Positions 62,594-64,000 of a DNA stretch of 64,000 nt are shown here, piece by piece (within the stretch, counting starts at the first letter, position 1; the number at the start of each line of letters is the position of its first letter). The notes beneath the pieces are model-generated. The model was not told the DNA's origin. It did not search any database and saw nothing but the letters and a program-made list of their open reading frames with translations. Made by a program: the position numbers and the translations under genes. Source of the DNA: JAHEEL01 sp963715255 (GTDB lineage Bacteria; Actinomycetota; Acidimicrobiia; Spongiisociales; UBA5794); assembly GCA_963715255.1 (NCBI GenBank), contig CAVQRN010000013.1, positions 1 to 64,000 on the forward strand. The letters run 5' to 3'.

Positions 62594-63301
62594 ATGCGGA
62601 CGCAGTTGATGATCATGGCGATCGTCGGGGTCATCTTCGTTGCGGCTGTTGCGATCGTGGTGGGGTTGGTGTGGTGGTTGGGTTGGATGAGTGGACTAGC
62701 GCTGTCACTCGGGATCTTCGGCCTACTGGCCGTTCTGTACGTCTGGGTCGTCAAGCCCTGGCACATGCAGTGGGGAGCCACCGATGAGGAGGTAGCCAGA
62801 ACGATGCCGGGTGACGAACTGATACCGAACGCCGGCTCCGCCACACGGGCTATCACCATTGCTGCGACGCCTGCAGATGTATGGCCGTGGCTGGTTCAGA
62901 TCGGATACGGCAAGGCCGGGTGGTACAGCTACGACTGGATCGACAACGACTTCAAACCGAGCGCCGACCACGTGCTCCCCGAGTACCAGGACCTCCAGGT
63001 CGGCGACAAGATTCTGATGATGCCCGACATGGGCTTCGTGGTGGGCTCGGTCGATGAGGAACGCTCGATCGTCAGCGTGTTGGAGGACGGATCGACGAGC
63101 TGGTGCCTCGGCTTGTATCCCAATCCTGCCGGTGGGACGAGGTTGGTGAGCCGATGGAGGCCGAAGTTCGATGTCACGCCTGCCACGGTGGCCATGACTG
63201 CTCTCGCGGAACCGGGCACATTCATCATGGAACAGAAGATGCTGCGGAGCATTCGAGATCGAGCCGAGATGCCGCCCGTCGTCCCTCCCTCAACGGGGTA
63301 G
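62594..63301 (+). CDS. Membrane-anchored SRPBCC-like protein
   Basis: 235 residues from ATG 62594, with AGGAGG 5-6 bp upstream. Two N-terminal helices ('IVGVIFVAAVAIVVGLVWWL', 'SGLALSLGIFGLLAVLYVWV'), then 'TRAITIAATPADVWPWLVQI', the typical SRPBCC/polyketide cyclase opening (ITIxATPADVWPWLVQIG), followed by 'GYGKAGWYSYDWIDNDFKPS'. Such proteins may bind lipids or other hydrophobic ligands. The C-terminus ends 'VVPPSTG'. Confidence 0.7.
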   Translation: MRTQLMIMAIVGVIFVAAVAIVVGLVWWLGWMSGLALSLGIFGLLAVLYVWVVKPWHMQWGATDEEVARTMPGDELIPNAGSATRAITIAATPADVWPWLVQIGYGKAGWYSYDWIDNDFKPSADHVLPEYQDLQVGDKILMMPDMGFVVGSVDEERSIVSVLEDGSTSWCLGLYPNPAGGTRLVSRWRPKFDVTPATVAMTALAEPGTFIMEQKMLRSIRDRAEMPPVVPPSTG

Positions 63302-63360
63302 TAGCCACACGGTTCGCGGAGGTCTCTGAAGAGAGGCGGCACTGGGGACGGCCGTATGCC

Positions 63361-64000
63361 CTACGACCTGCCAACCCCCCGGCGACGGCCGTCGATCCGG
63401 TGCACGATCGCGGCACTGAAGATCGCGATGGCGGAGCCGAGCGCAGCCCCGGCGGTGGCATCAGTCAGCCAGTGCGCGCGGAGATAGACCCGGCTGAGTG
63501 CCATCACGACGACGAATGCGGCGGCGAACACCTCGAGATTTCGCCGTTTCGGACCGGCCCTGACCAGGACGATCACCGCAGCCAGAGCGATCGCCGCCCC
63601 GGCAACGGCATGCCCGGAAGGAAACGACCAACTCGTCGTCTCGACGAGCGGCAGCGGCGGGCGAACCCTCATGTACACGTCCTTCACCGGTCCGATGAGG
63701 ACTTGCGAGACCACCATCGCGGACACCCATGTCGCCGAACGCCTCCCACCGGCGGCGCCATGCGAGCCAGGCGGCTACCGCGACCATCAACGGCCACGTG
63801 ACCCACACACCTCCAATGAAACCGATGACCTTCGCGGCGGTAACCGCCGGGCCCCACTCGGCAGACACCGCCCAGCGATACATGACGTCGTCAAATGATT
63901 GCACCACATCGGCGGACACGGGAATGGCCAATGCAAGGAAGAGCAGAGCGCTCAGCATCCACAGCCCGAGCGCAACTCGCCAAGCGAGCGGGTGGTCGTG
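63361..64000 (-). pseudogene. PAP2-family phosphatase, partial at window edge, one frameshift
   Basis: The 5' end lies beyond 64000 (frame open: 'HPLAWRVALGLWMLSALLFL'). Helices and 'QSFDDVMYRWAVSAEWGPAV', then a shift near 63730 to 'VKDVYMRVRPP' (KxxxxxxRP), 'TTSWSFPSGHAVAGAAIALA' (PSGH) and 'SRVYLRAHWLTDATAGAALG' (SRxxxxxHxxxD): the three-part acid phosphatase motif of PAP2 enzymes is complete. It would dephosphorylate a lipid phosphate (phosphatidic acid or undecaprenyl diphosphate) at the membrane. Confidence 0.8.

Overview
The window is GC-rich and reads like Actinomycetota, most likely class Acidimicrobiia. The signs are a Tad pilus operon, a very large DivIVA-type coiled-coil protein, a lipoprotein with Thr-rich 'ETTTT' linkers, secreted proteins with GCNPPANDKYCP-type SLH-like repeats, PLP/ABC-rich metabolism and tRNAs with and without encoded CCA. 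No taxonomic marker was searched, so this is inference.

Layout. (a) 1-7.2 kb: a decayed or badly sequenced stretch. It holds a helicase-like C-terminus, a tail-anchored coiled coil, a HAD protein, a PP2C phosphatase, an HTH protein with a second C-terminal remnant, a secreted barrel-like protein and a trypsin-like protease, nearly all broken by frameshifts. (b) 7.2-10.5 kb: the 3' part of a Tad pilus operon, with cpaF lacking its 5' half. (c) 10.5-20.8 kb: intact housekeeping and transport genes, including a flippase-like protein, threonine catabolism (kbl-tdh), an SRAP protein, two ABC-2 exporters, a META lipoprotein and a 5'-3' exonuclease. (d) 20.8-30 kb: tRNA-Lys, a cell-surface 5'-nucleotidase, an adenosine deaminase and a BMP-family nucleoside ABC importer. 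Together these form a coherent purine-salvage neighbourhood: extracellular dephosphorylation, uptake, deamination. (e) 30-40 kb: an M24 peptidase, a giant DivIVA scaffold, and central carbon genes (pckA, class I aldolase, phosphohexomutase). (f) 40-45 kb: hypFCDE, [NiFe]-hydrogenase maturation. (g) 45.8-51.7 kb: a 2-oxoacid:ferredoxin oxidoreductase with a beta-gamma fusion, and acetyl-CoA synthetase.

(h) 51.8-57.2 kb: a tRNA-Glu/Asp/Phe cluster followed by the most interesting segment. A cytoplasmic DszB-like sulfinate desulfinase and a rhodanese lie between two copies of a roughly 100-nt structured element. After them come a DUF2975/HTH pair with tandem TATCGATA operators and a SulP anion transporter. 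(i) 57.3-64 kb: small membrane proteins around a TetR gene with a palindromic operator, an MDR oxidoreductase, an SRPBCC-like membrane protein and a PAP2 phosphatase running off the end.

Many conserved genes (tadB, hypD, acs, rhodanese, adenosine deaminase, the ABC importer, DivIVA) are split by single-base frameshifts, some at homopolymers. Residual assembly or sequencing indels are the simplest explanation, with true pseudogenes possible mainly in 1-7.2 kb. Such genes are reported at their full inferred span and the shift is noted.
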